DNA from: CAIQPS01 sp963843455
GTDB lineage: Bacteria; Actinomycetota; Thermoleophilia; RBG-16-64-13
Assembly: GCA_963843455.1 (NCBI GenBank)
Contig: CAWJKE010000008.1
Span: 475,819-539,818, forward strand
Length of the DNA stretch: 64,000 nucleotides
Direction: 5' to 3'
Under the pieces are notes generated by a model, which was not told the origin of the DNA, searched no databases, and was given only the letters and a program-made list of their open reading frames with translations. Made by a program: the position numbers and the translations under genes. Positions 15,896-24,179 of the stretch are shown in pieces (within the stretch, counting starts at the first letter, position 1; each line of letters begins with the position of its first letter).

Positions 15896-18528
15896 TGTCC
15901 CCGGCTGGCGATTCCAACGGGCAGGAAAAGATCACCCTGACCCTGAACGGGCGTGAGGTCCAGGCCCAGCCGGGACAAACTATCCTGGATGTGGCTCGGG
16001 CGGAGGGGGTGGATATCCCCACGCTCTGCTACGACAGTCGCCTGGAAGCCTACGGTGCCTGTCGGATGTGCCTGGTGGAGGTCGAGGGCGCCCGCGGGCC
16101 TATGGCCGCATGCGGCACCAAGGTCAACCAGGGTATGAAGGTCCAGACCCATACGGAAAAGATCGCGAAGCTCCGCAAGTTCGTCCTGGAGCTGCTCCTT
16201 ACCAACCACCCGCTCGATTGCCCGGTCTGTGAGGCCGCCGGCGACTGCCGTCTGCAGGATTACGCGTATGAGTACCTGGTCGATATGGTGCCCTGGGGCT
16301 GGCGCCCGCCGGTGGTCGGCGAGCCCGGCGCCCACCCGAACGTGGCTCACTACGGCGCCCGCTGCATCCTGTGTGGCCGTTGTGTCCGTATCTGCCGGGA
16401 AGTCATGTCCATCGGCTGCTGGGGCTATCTCAACCGGGGCTACGACAGCGAAGTGGACACGCCCTACCGCTTGCCCCTGGTCGAAGTGGGCTGTGTCTCC
16501 TGCGGCCAGTGCGTCAGCACCTGCCCGGTGGGGGCTGTCGCCGGACAGCGGACCCCGCAAGGCGCCCGCGCTTGGCAGACCACCAAGATCGCGACCACCT
16601 GTTCTTATTGCGCCGACGGCTGCCGCCTGCTGGTCCATGCCTTCCGCGACCGGGTAGTGCGTGTCTCCTCCGAGGAGCAGAAGGGTCTGAACGGGGGCAA
16701 TCTTTGCGTCAAAGGACGTTTCGCCCTTGGCTATGCTGACGCTGCCGACCGGCTCACGGCGCCGCACGTGGCGCAGGCCGGCGGTGGACTTCAGGAAGCC
16801 ACTTGGGATGAGGCGCTCAAGACCGCAGCCGATAAGATCGATGCTGTACGCCGCGAGCACGGGGGCCAAGCTGTGGCGGCCGTCTGCGGGACCAATTGCA
16901 CGAACGAGACCGCCTATCTAGTGCAGAAACTGATGCGGACCGTGGTGGGTTCCAACAACGTCGATTCCATCGACCATGCCGACCTGGCTGCTTCCGAGAA
17001 GGTCCTTGCTGAGGCCCTTGATGTGCAGGCCATGACCAACTCGCGGTTCGACCTGGACGACTCGGACGCCATCTTGGTGCTGGGGGCCAATCTCACCGAG
17101 TGCGACCCCGTGCTCGCGCTGTCGGTCGTCAGGGCTCTCAGAAAGAACCGGCCGGTCATCGTAGTCGACCCGCGCAGGACCGATCTGGCCGCCAAGGCGA
17201 AGTACCACCTTGGCCTGAAGCCTGGTACCGACCTAGCCGTCCTGCGGGCGATGATGAGGCACATCCTCGATGTCAAACTGCAGGACGCCGACTTCGTGGC
17301 CGGCAACACCGAGGGCTTCGGCGGCTTTGAGGCGTCGCTGGCCAACGTCGATGTGGCGGCCGAGGCTGCCATTGCGGGCGTCGATGCCGATCTGCTGCGG
17401 ACCGCGGCCGTGGCCTTTGCCCAAGCCGGCGCTGCGGCCATTTTCATCGGTTTGGGGCTTTCCCAGGGACCGCAGGCCGAAGAGGCCGTGCGGGCAGCGG
17501 CCGAGCTGGCCATGCTGACGGGCAATCTTGGCCGACCGGGAACCGGTCTGTATCCGGTGAGGACGGGGGCCAACTCCCAGGGCCTGATCGATATGGGCGT
17601 GCGTCCGGACCGTGGTGATGCCCACCTCGCAGGTCCAGCCCCGGGACTGGCGCTCGTGGACCTGGTGCCCGCCATTGAAGCGGGCAGCGTCAAGGCGCTC
17701 TACGTGGTGGGTGCCGATCCGGTGCTCGCTTTGGCCGACGACGAGCGTACCCGCAAGGCATTGGCACGGCTCGATGCCCTTGTGGTCCAAGATTCGTTCC
17801 TGACCGATACCGCGGCCGAGGCCGATGTGGTCTTGGCGTCGGCGGTGGCGTTCGAGGACGAGGGTACGTTCACCAACGGCGAGCGGTTCGTCCAGCGAGT
17901 ACGGGCGGCCGTGCCTCCCCGGGGGGACAGCTTGCCGGATTGGACGATCGTCCAGAAGATGGCAAACGCTCTTGGCGCCGACTGGGTCTACGCCAGTCCC
18001 GCAGAAGTCATGCGGGAGATCGCGGAACTCATCCCCGCGTATAGTGGCGTTTCGTATGCCCGACTCGAAGATGCCGGGGTTCAGGTCCCGTGCTCGAGGG
18101 ACGACAGCACCGGGACGCCGATACTCCTGGCCGAAACGCTTGATACGCGCAAGGCCCGGTTCGCTACGGTTGCGGCAGCGGCGCCGCGGAAGGGTGGTAG
18201 TGACGGCTACCCGTTCATCCTTCTCACCGGCTCGGTCAAGGAGCACCACGGTACCGGCGTGCGGACCCGACGTTCAGCGGGGAGCAGCCGTCTGATGCCT
18301 GAGGCTCGGCTCGAGATCAACCCGGCCGACGCGACGCGGCTCGGCGTGACCGATGGAGACGCAGTGCGAGCTTCAGCCGAAGCGGGTGGAGCTCTCGAGG
18401 TGGAGGCGACGGTGACCGATCGGGTGCCGGAGGGAACAGTATTCCTTCCCGGCTTCTCCGCGACCGCTCCGGTGTCGAGACTTCTGAGGTCCGGCGGCCA
18501 TCCGAAGGTGAAGGTGGAGAAGGTCTAG
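15895..18528 (+). CDS. NuoG/FdhA-like iron-sulfur and molybdopterin-fold subunit
   Basis: A cytoplasmic protein of 877 residues. Order: a [2Fe-2S] domain with CYDSRLEAYGACRMC near 42-56, a His-Cys [4Fe-4S] site, two ferredoxin clusters (CILCGRCVRIC and CVSCGQCVSTCP), then a molybdopterin-oxidoreductase fold that begins with a CSYCADGC [4Fe-4S] site and ends in an MGD-binding-like domain. By alignment with E. coli FdhF from NNVDCC onward, the position of the Sec/Cys metal ligand is Asp here (NNVDSIDHAD) and the next His is Leu. Formate oxidation is therefore doubtful, and the partner enzyme is unknown. Its ATG overlaps the previous stop by 1 nt (TGATG). Confidence 0.9.
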   Translation: MSPAGDSNGQEKITLTLNGREVQAQPGQTILDVARAEGVDIPTLCYDSRLEAYGACRMCLVEVEGARGPMAACGTKVNQGMKVQTHTEKIAKLRKFVLELLLTNHPLDCPVCEAAGDCRLQDYAYEYLVDMVPWGWRPPVVGEPGAHPNVAHYGARCILCGRCVRICREVMSIGCWGYLNRGYDSEVDTPYRLPLVEVGCVSCGQCVSTCPVGAVAGQRTPQGARAWQTTKIATTCSYCADGCRLLVHAFRDRVVRVSSEEQKGLNGGNLCVKGRFALGYADAADRLTAPHVAQAGGGLQEATWDEALKTAADKIDAVRREHGGQAVAAVCGTNCTNETAYLVQKLMRTVVGSNNVDSIDHADLAASEKVLAEALDVQAMTNSRFDLDDSDAILVLGANLTECDPVLALSVVRALRKNRPVIVVDPRRTDLAAKAKYHLGLKPGTDLAVLRAMMRHILDVKLQDADFVAGNTEGFGGFEASLANVDVAAEAAIAGVDADLLRTAAVAFAQAGAAAIFIGLGLSQGPQAEEAVRAAAELAMLTGNLGRPGTGLYPVRTGANSQGLIDMGVRPDRGDAHLAGPAPGLALVDLVPAIEAGSVKALYVVGADPVLALADDERTRKALARLDALVVQDSFLTDTAAEADVVLASAVAFEDEGTFTNGERFVQRVRAAVPPRGDSLPDWTIVQKMANALGADWVYASPAEVMREIAELIPAYSGVSYARLEDAGVQVPCSRDDSTGTPILLAETLDTRKARFATVAAAAPRKGGSDGYPFILLTGSVKEHHGTGVRTRRSAGSSRLMPEARLEINPADATRLGVTDGDAVRASAEAGGALEVEATVTDRVPEGTVFLPGFSATAPVSRLLRSGGHPKVKVEKV

Positions 18529-20975
18529 GGAGCGACGGGCTCCGCGTTCTCTTTGCCCTTCTTGCGGACCGCTTCCCGGGCCTTCTCGGCCAGCAGCGCC
18601 AGGCGGTCTACCACCATCCGGTTGACGGTACCTTCCGGATAAGTTCCGTCCCCGCCAAGTTCGCCCGCCGGCAGGCCGGTGAGCAGGCTGATGCCCTCAT
18701 CGATCATCGCCACCGGGACGATGTGGAAGCGGCCGGCCTCGATAGCCTCGCGCACCCTGGGGCTGAGCATCAGGTTGGGCACGTTGGACTTCGGTATGAG
18801 CACCGTCTCGTCGCCCTTGAGGCCCAGGGCCTCGCATACTGCGAAGAAGCCCTCGATCTTCTCGTTGACCCCGCCGATGGCCTGCACCTGGCCGCGCTGG
18901 TTGACCGAACCGGTCACCGCGAAGCGCTGCTGGATGGGCGCTCCGGAGAGGGAGGAGAGGAGGGCGTAGAGTTCCGCCGACGAGGCGCTGTCTCCCTCCA
19001 CCCCGGAATACGATTGCTCGAACACCAGCCGCGCCGTCAGGGAAAGCGGCTTTTCCGACGCGTATTTGGAGCCGAGGTAGCCGGACAGGATGAGGACCCC
19101 TTTGGAATGGATGGGACCACCCATCTCTACTTCGCGCTCGATGTCCATCACCTCGCCGTCACCCAGACGGTGAGTCGCGGTTATCCGACTGGGCCGTCCA
19201 AACATGTAATCGCCGATCGAGGAGACCGACAGGCCATTGATCTGGCCCGCGACGGCACCCGTGGTGTCGACCATCACGGTGGCGTCGGCGATCATTTCGC
19301 GGACGCGCTCTTCGATCAGGTTAGAGCGGTAGATCCTCTGGTCGATGGCCTTCTGTACATGTTCCCGGCCCACCACTGGCGACTGGCCGTCCGGACAGAC
19401 TTTGCGGGCCCAGTAGGACGACTCTGTCAGCAGGTCGCGTACATCGGTGAACTTGGTCGTCATCTTGCGCTGGTCTTCCACGAGGCGCGATGTCTGTTCG
19501 ATAACCCGGCCCACGGCCCCGGCCGTGAACGGGGGTAGGTCGTGCTCCCGGGCCACCCGGCCTATGAAGCGGGCGTAGAGTTGTTCGGTCTGGGGAGTCC
19601 GGTCGACCACTGAGTCGAAGTCGGCCTTGACCTTGAAGAGCTCCTGAAAGTCGGGATCCTGGCTGTACAGGAGGTAGTACACGAATGCCTCGCCTATGAG
19701 CACTATCTTTGCTTTGAAGGGGATGGGCTCCGGGTCGAGCGAGGCTGTGGTGGCGAATCCCATCTGCTGGGCGATGTCCTCTATCCGGATCTCTCGGGTC
19801 TTGAGGGTCCGTTTCAAGGCGTCCCACGCGTAAGGCTTCAGTAGGACGTCGCGAGCGTCTAGGACCAGAAAGCCCCCGTTGGCCTTGTGGAGCGCCCCCG
19901 CCTTGATCATGGTGAAATCGGTGAAGAGGGCGCCAAACTGCGCCTGATGCTCGACCTGGCCCACCAAGTTCTGCAGCACCGGGTTGGTCTCGGTTACCAC
20001 CGGCGCACCCTGCAGGTCGGAATTGTCGACGACTACATTGATGCGGTATTTCTCGAAGGCTGTTTCGCCCTTCTGCCGCGGGGAGATCGGCATGCCCATG
20101 AACATCACGGGAGTTTCGTCGTCGGACTTCTTGAAGTCGTCGGCGTTCTCTACCACGTCTTTCAGCACCGCGCGCAGGTAGTCGTCCATCTCGGGAAACT
20201 GACACCAGCGCTCACAAGTCTCGTCCACGAGATGCCGCGCGGCGAAGTCCGTGACCTTCTGATCGAGTTCGCGCAAAGCGTCTCGGCCGGCGCGCTCGTC
20301 TTGACGAACGAGGCGCATAAGCTGCTGCAACTCTTCGTTGAGAACTTCGAGACCTTCGTCGATCCGCTTCTGCTTCTTGGACGGCAGCGCCTCGTACGCC
20401 TCCCGAGGCATCGGCTCGCCCTTCGCAGTCTTGGGCACCACAACCAAGCCGGCGGGAGTCCGCACTATCGTGAAGCCCTGCGTCTCGGCCTTCTCGCTGA
20501 GCCCGCTCAGCTTGGCCTCCTGCTGCTCGCCCACCTGCTGCGCGATGGTCCGCTTCTGCTTCTCGTACTCCTCGCCCTCGAAGGCCTGGGTGATGGCAGC
20601 CTGAAGATCCGCGACCAGCTTCTCCATATCCTTGCGGAAGGCCTGTGCCCGGCCCCCGGGCACGCGTATGGCGTTCGGCTCGGAGGGTTTGCCGAAGTTG
20701 TAGACGTACATCCAATCATCGGGAGCGGGTAGCGAGGCCGCCTCCCGTTTGAGGAATTCATAGACTGTGGCAGTCTTGCCGGTCCCGGATGGGCCGACCG
20801 CGAAGATGTTGTAGCCCTCGCTGTCGATGCCCATGCCGAACTCCACAGAGGAAACGGCTCGTTCTTGGCCGATGATCTCGGTGAGGTCGGGAAGGGTGGC
20901 TGTGGTCTCGAACGAAAGCGACTCGCAGCCCCGGTAGACCTCGTTCGCTTCCAGTTCTGCCGGCAGGTTGGCCAT
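18525..20975 (-). CDS. Lon-type ATP-dependent serine protease (LonB-like AAA protease)
   Basis: Cytoplasmic ATP-dependent protease, 816 residues from the ATG at 20975 (GGAGG upstream). Walker A is GPSGTGKT near 59-66. A long coiled insertion follows, then the C-terminal Lon protease domain with catalytic Ser in EGDSASSA near 659-666 and catalytic Lys in GGVNEKIEG about 43 residues later. The absence of a classical Lon N-domain and the insertion place it in the LonB/AAA_32 group. It ends in a CTAG shared with the stop of the convergent NuoG-like gene. It lies downstream of tRNA-Leu on the same strand. Confidence 0.93.
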   Translation of the reverse strand: MANLPAELEANEVYRGCESLSFETTATLPDLTEIIGQERAVSSVEFGMGIDSEGYNIFAVGPSGTGKTATVYEFLKREAASLPAPDDWMYVYNFGKPSEPNAIRVPGGRAQAFRKDMEKLVADLQAAITQAFEGEEYEKQKRTIAQQVGEQQEAKLSGLSEKAETQGFTIVRTPAGLVVVPKTAKGEPMPREAYEALPSKKQKRIDEGLEVLNEELQQLMRLVRQDERAGRDALRELDQKVTDFAARHLVDETCERWCQFPEMDDYLRAVLKDVVENADDFKKSDDETPVMFMGMPISPRQKGETAFEKYRINVVVDNSDLQGAPVVTETNPVLQNLVGQVEHQAQFGALFTDFTMIKAGALHKANGGFLVLDARDVLLKPYAWDALKRTLKTREIRIEDIAQQMGFATTASLDPEPIPFKAKIVLIGEAFVYYLLYSQDPDFQELFKVKADFDSVVDRTPQTEQLYARFIGRVAREHDLPPFTAGAVGRVIEQTSRLVEDQRKMTTKFTDVRDLLTESSYWARKVCPDGQSPVVGREHVQKAIDQRIYRSNLIEERVREMIADATVMVDTTGAVAGQINGLSVSSIGDYMFGRPSRITATHRLGDGEVMDIEREVEMGGPIHSKGVLILSGYLGSKYASEKPLSLTARLVFEQSYSGVEGDSASSAELYALLSSLSGAPIQQRFAVTGSVNQRGQVQAIGGVNEKIEGFFAVCEALGLKGDETVLIPKSNVPNLMLSPRVREAIEAGRFHIVPVAMIDEGISLLTGLPAGELGGDGTYPEGTVNRMVVDRLALLAEKAREAVRKKGKENAEPVAP

Positions 20976-21068
20976 TGGAGCCTCCGGTCGAGTCGGTAGT
21001 CGCACATGCCGCGCGCGGGCCACGCCCCACAAGCACCCGGTGAAACCGTCGAGAAACCGCCAGAATGA

Positions 21069-21153
<85 letters not shown>

Positions 21154-21236
21154 TTGGGCGAAAGCCGCGGTGAGTATAAGGCCCGGCGGCAGGGGGCGTC
21201 AACCGGAAAGCGACCCGACTCTCCGAGCGCGGGCGC

Positions 21237-21286
21237 TTGAAGCCGCCGAACATTTGTTCTATACTCTTTACACCGAACGAATGTTC
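21237..21286 (+). promoter_or_regulatory. lexA promoter with two LexA operators
   Basis: The -35 TTGAAG (21237-21242), a 17-bp spacer and the -10 TATACT (21260-21265) form a near-consensus promoter. Two SOS boxes of the actinobacterial/Bacillus type CGAAC-N4-GTTC are present: 21247-21259 (CGAACATTTGTTC) inside the spacer, and 21274-21286 (CGAACGAATGTTC) just after the predicted start at about 21272. Both would block RNA polymerase, giving tight autorepression. Confidence 0.9.
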
Positions 21287-21301
21287 AGTAAGGAGCCCAA
21301 G

Positions 21302-21925
21302 ATGGATGATCTGCCAGAACGCCAGCGGTTGATACTCCAGGTTATCGAGGACGCCGTCCGGGAACAGGGTTACCCGCCTACAGTGCGGGAGATCGGCTCC
21401 GCGGTCGGTCTGTGTTCTCCCGCCTCTGTGCAGAGTCACCTGTCAGCCCTCGAGGCTCAGGGCTATATCCGCAGAGCAGGAGCTTCCAAGCGGCGCGCGC
21501 TCGAGGTCACTCGCCCCGGCAAGGGCGGCACGGGCGGTCGCGCTAGTCGAGGACTGCGGCCGGTGCCTCTGGTCGGCCGGGTGGCTGCCGGCACACCGCT
21601 GCTGGCCGACGAGAACATCGAAGAAAGTCTCGACATCCCCGGCTTCCTGGGCGGTGGCGAGAGTTGCTTCGCCCTCAGGGTCACCGGCACTTCTATGATC
21701 AAGGCGGGCATCTTCGACGGCGACCTCGTAGTGGTCAAGCGGCAGGAGACTGCGGACGACGGGGACATCGTTGTGGCGTTGCTCGACGATGAAGCCACGC
21801 TAAAACGCTTCTTCCGCGAAGAGGACCAGGTCAGATTGCAGCCCGAAAACGACCTCATGGAACCGATCTTCGTTCGGGACCCTCTTATCGCAGGTAAGGT
21901 CATCGCCGTCATGAGGAAGTTGTGA
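21302..21925 (+). CDS. lexA: LexA repressor
   Basis: SOS-response repressor, cleaved when RecA is activated. 207 residues from the ATG at 21302, with AAGGAG 6 nt upstream. The winged HTH occupies residues 1-70 (PPTVREIGSAVGL recognition region). The self-cleavage site is Ala96-Gly97, the catalytic Ser131 is in GTSMI and the catalytic Lys168 in EATLKRF, with normal spacing. Its promoter carries two LexA boxes, so it is autoregulated. A small Cys-rich gene follows after 4 nt. Confidence 0.97.
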   Translation: MDDLPERQRLILQVIEDAVREQGYPPTVREIGSAVGLCSPASVQSHLSALEAQGYIRRAGASKRRALEVTRPGKGGTGGRASRGLRPVPLVGRVAAGTPLLADENIEESLDIPGFLGGGESCFALRVTGTSMIKAGIFDGDLVVVKRQETADDGDIVVALLDDEATLKRFFREEDQVRLQPENDLMEPIFVRDPLIAGKVIAVMRKL

Positions 21926-21929
21926 TCAG

Positions 21930-22205
21930 ATGAACCGCACTCAATGCATCAAGTCCACCCAGACCCAACAGGAATCGCTCGCCGCTTTCCTGGCTCGGGT
22001 TCGACCCGGGGATTCGTGCGCCTGTTGCGGAGAGCCGCTCCAGTCCATGGATCCGGGTTCCAGATCCGGCGGCGCTGGGTCGGGCTCGTCCAGCCTTCAG
22101 CTCGCGCCCGCAGCGATCGTCTGCCCGGCCTGTGGCTGCGAGATCTCCGAGGAGACGGGTCCCAACGCTGAAGAAAGCCGGAGGGCGCTGAGCCCGGCCG
22201 CGTAG
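21930..22205 (+). CDS. Small two-CxxC zinc-ribbon-like protein downstream of lexA
   Basis: A 91-residue protein with no recognised family. It has two Cys pairs of the form CxxC, CACCGEPL near 31 and CPACGCEI near 69, separated by a Ser/Gly-rich linker, which suggests a structural zinc ribbon. The ATG is 4 nt after the lexA stop, so it is probably co-transcribed and hence SOS-inducible. Function is unknown. Confidence 0.6.
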   Translation: MNRTQCIKSTQTQQESLAAFLARVRPGDSCACCGEPLQSMDPGSRSGGAGSGSSSLQLAPAAIVCPACGCEISEETGPNAEESRRALSPAA

Positions 22206-22217
22206 CCAGTCGTCGCG

Positions 22218-22604
22218 CTAGGGCTGCTTGTCCCGGGCCAGTTCGACGGCCGTCCGCAGCCACTCGCGCACGGATTCCCGCGGAATCTGCGACACGTCGG
22301 TTAGTTTTAGGTGGCGCCCGGAGGCGCTCGTCCCGGTCAGCCGATGTTCTGGATCGGCGAAGGCATCAGCCGGTCCGGCGAGTATCAGGTTCACGTGCGC
22401 CTTGTGGGCCGTCAGTGCGCAGATCATCACCCCATCCGCCGTGAAGAACGGATTTCCTCACTTGATAGAAGACTGGGCGTCGGGGGCCGCCTCCAGGACG
22501 AGGGTGCGCAATTCGTCGAGGATGGCCCGTAGGGCCGGGGGTTGTGTGTCGAAAAAGCCCTCGACCGGAGCTCCGAAGTCAGCGCGCTTGCGTGTGGCAC
22601 ACAT
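22218..22604 (-). pseudogene. DUF1801 (YdhG/iron-chaperone-like) gene interrupted by one in-frame TGA
   Basis: The 128-codon reading frame, from the ATG at 22604 (GAGGAG upstream) to the stop at 22218, is continuous except for a TGA at 22460-22458. Its two halves read as one DUF1801-type protein. The N-terminal half ends SSIK and the second begins GNPFFTADGVMICALTAHKAHV. The family motif here is IKWGNP, so the TGA replaces a conserved Trp TGG by a single G-to-A change. TGA is used as a normal stop elsewhere in the window, so this is most simply a recent nonsense mutation, though readthrough or an assembly error is possible. The gene begins 3 nt after tRNA-Asn. Confidence 0.82.
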
Positions 22605-22607
22605 AGA

Positions 22608-22682
22608 TGGCTCCTCGGGCAGGACTCGAACCTGCAACACCCTGATTAACAGTCAGGTACTCTACCATTGAGCTACCGAGGA
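22608..22682 (-). tRNA. tRNA-Asn (anticodon GTT)
   Basis: 75 nt including an encoded 3' CCA. The acceptor is TCCTCGG / CCGAGGA, the anticodon stem CTGAC / (G)TCAG with loop TGTTAAT, and the T-arm GCAGGTTCGAGTCCTGC. The acceptor 3' strand also forms the GAGGAG upstream of the DUF1801 start. Confidence 0.95.
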
Positions 22683-22757
22683 CCGTGGACCTCGCGTAGT
22701 ATAGGCAATAGAGTAGTCCCGTGCAATCGGCCGGCCAAGGCCGGGAGGATGCTCCCG

Positions 22758-24179
22758 ATGGAAGAGCCAGTGCGTCTCGAGAGCTTCAAAGCATATGACG
22801 TCAGGGGCAAGGTCCCCGAGCAGCTCAACACCGAAATGGCCGAACTGATCGGCCGTGCCTATGCGGAGTTGGTGCATCCGACGCGGGTGGTGGTCGGTCA
22901 TGATGTGCGCCTTACCAGCCCGGAGATCACCGATGCCCTGTCGGCCGGACTGGTGGCGTCGGGCGCGCAGGTGGTGAACATTGGACTCGTCGGCACCGAG
23001 GAGGTGTACCACGCCACGTTTGCCCTGGGAGTAGACGGCGGCATCATGATCACCGCGAGTCACAATCCGCGCGAGTACAACGGGATGAAATTCACACGAG
23101 AGCAGGCGAGGCCCATCAGCTCCGACTCCGGCCTGTTCGACATCGAGGAGATGGTACGGACCGCGATGGCGGCGGGGGGTTGGGAGGCGGCGACATCGGC
23201 GCGTGCAGCGGCAGCGCCCGCCTCGTCATCGACGGTGGCCGTTCCGGGCACCATCGAGCACCTGGACATGCGCCCCGCATTTGTGAAGCACCTTCTTACC
23301 TACATCGACGCTGGGTCTTTGCGCCCGCTCAAAGTCGTCATGAACCCGGGGAACGGCGGGGCCGGACCGGTCATCGACATGTTGGAGCCGCATCTGCCTT
23401 TACATCTTGTAAAGATAAACGAACGGCCTGATGGGACCTTCCCGCTGGGAGTGCCGAACCCCCTACTGCCCGAGAACCGGGCGGCGACCTCTCGAGCCGT
23501 GCTCGCGGCTGGTGCGGACATAGGCATCGCCTGGGACGGGGACTTCGACCGCTGCTTCTTCTTTGACGACAAGGGCGAGTTCGTCGACGGCTACTACCTT
23601 GTGGGGCTGCTCGCCCAACGGGCGCTGAAGCGACATCCAGGCGCCAATATCATCCACGACCCACGCCTGGTGTGGAACACCGAGGAACTCGTGCGCGAGG
23701 CGGGCGGCACTCCGGTGCTCTGCAAGAGCGGGCACGCCTTCATCAAGGAGAAGATGCGCGCGGTCGATGCCGCGTACGGCGGCGAGATGTCCGCCCACCA
23801 CTACTTTCGCGAGTTCTCCTACTGCGATTCGGGGATGATCCCCTGGCTGCAAGTGGTGGAGGCCATCAGCGAGGCGGATCGCCCACTCTCCGACATGCTG
23901 GCCGAGCGCATCGCCCGCTTCCCTGTGAGCGGCGAAATCAACCTGACGTTGAGTGATCCGGCGCGGGCGTTGGAGGCGGTTCGCGCGAGCTACACGGCCG
24001 ACAGTCTGGGCATGGACGAGACGGACGGCCTGAGCATCGAGTATCCGTCGTGGCGCTTCAACGTGCGCATGTCCAACACCGAGCCCGTCGTCAGGCTGAA
24101 CCTAGAGACCCGGGGCGACAAAGACCTCCTGCAGGCAAAGACCAACGAGCTGATCGGCGTGCTGGAGTCCGCCCGGTGA
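22758..24179 (+). CDS. manB: Phosphomannomutase/phosphoglucomutase
   Basis: Interconverts hexose 1- and 6-phosphates for sugar-nucleotide synthesis. 473 residues. The phosphoserine loop is TASHNPREYNGMKF (near 100), the Mg-binding loop DGDFDRC (near 260), the sugar-binding loop GEMSAHHYF (near 342) and the phosphate-binding loop RMSNTEPVVRLN (C-terminal). I chose the ATG at 22758 because GGGAGG lies about 10 nt upstream; the ATG at 22749 is directly next to it. Whether mannose or glucose is preferred cannot be told. nadE overlaps its stop. Confidence 0.93.
   Translation: MEEPVRLESFKAYDVRGKVPEQLNTEMAELIGRAYAELVHPTRVVVGHDVRLTSPEITDALSAGLVASGAQVVNIGLVGTEEVYHATFALGVDGGIMITASHNPREYNGMKFTREQARPISSDSGLFDIEEMVRTAMAAGGWEAATSARAAAAPASSSTVAVPGTIEHLDMRPAFVKHLLTYIDAGSLRPLKVVMNPGNGGAGPVIDMLEPHLPLHLVKINERPDGTFPLGVPNPLLPENRAATSRAVLAAGADIGIAWDGDFDRCFFFDDKGEFVDGYYLVGLLAQRALKRHPGANIIHDPRLVWNTEELVREAGGTPVLCKSGHAFIKEKMRAVDAAYGGEMSAHHYFREFSYCDSGMIPWLQVVEAISEADRPLSDMLAERIARFPVSGEINLTLSDPARALEAVRASYTADSLGMDETDGLSIEYPSWRFNVRMSNTEPVVRLNLETRGDKDLLQAKTNELIGVLESAR

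Noticed and set aside
22218..22604. Selenoprotein reading of the in-frame TGA
   Set aside because: The TGA replaces a Trp in a family without Cys at that position, and no SECIS-like hairpin directly after it is evident.
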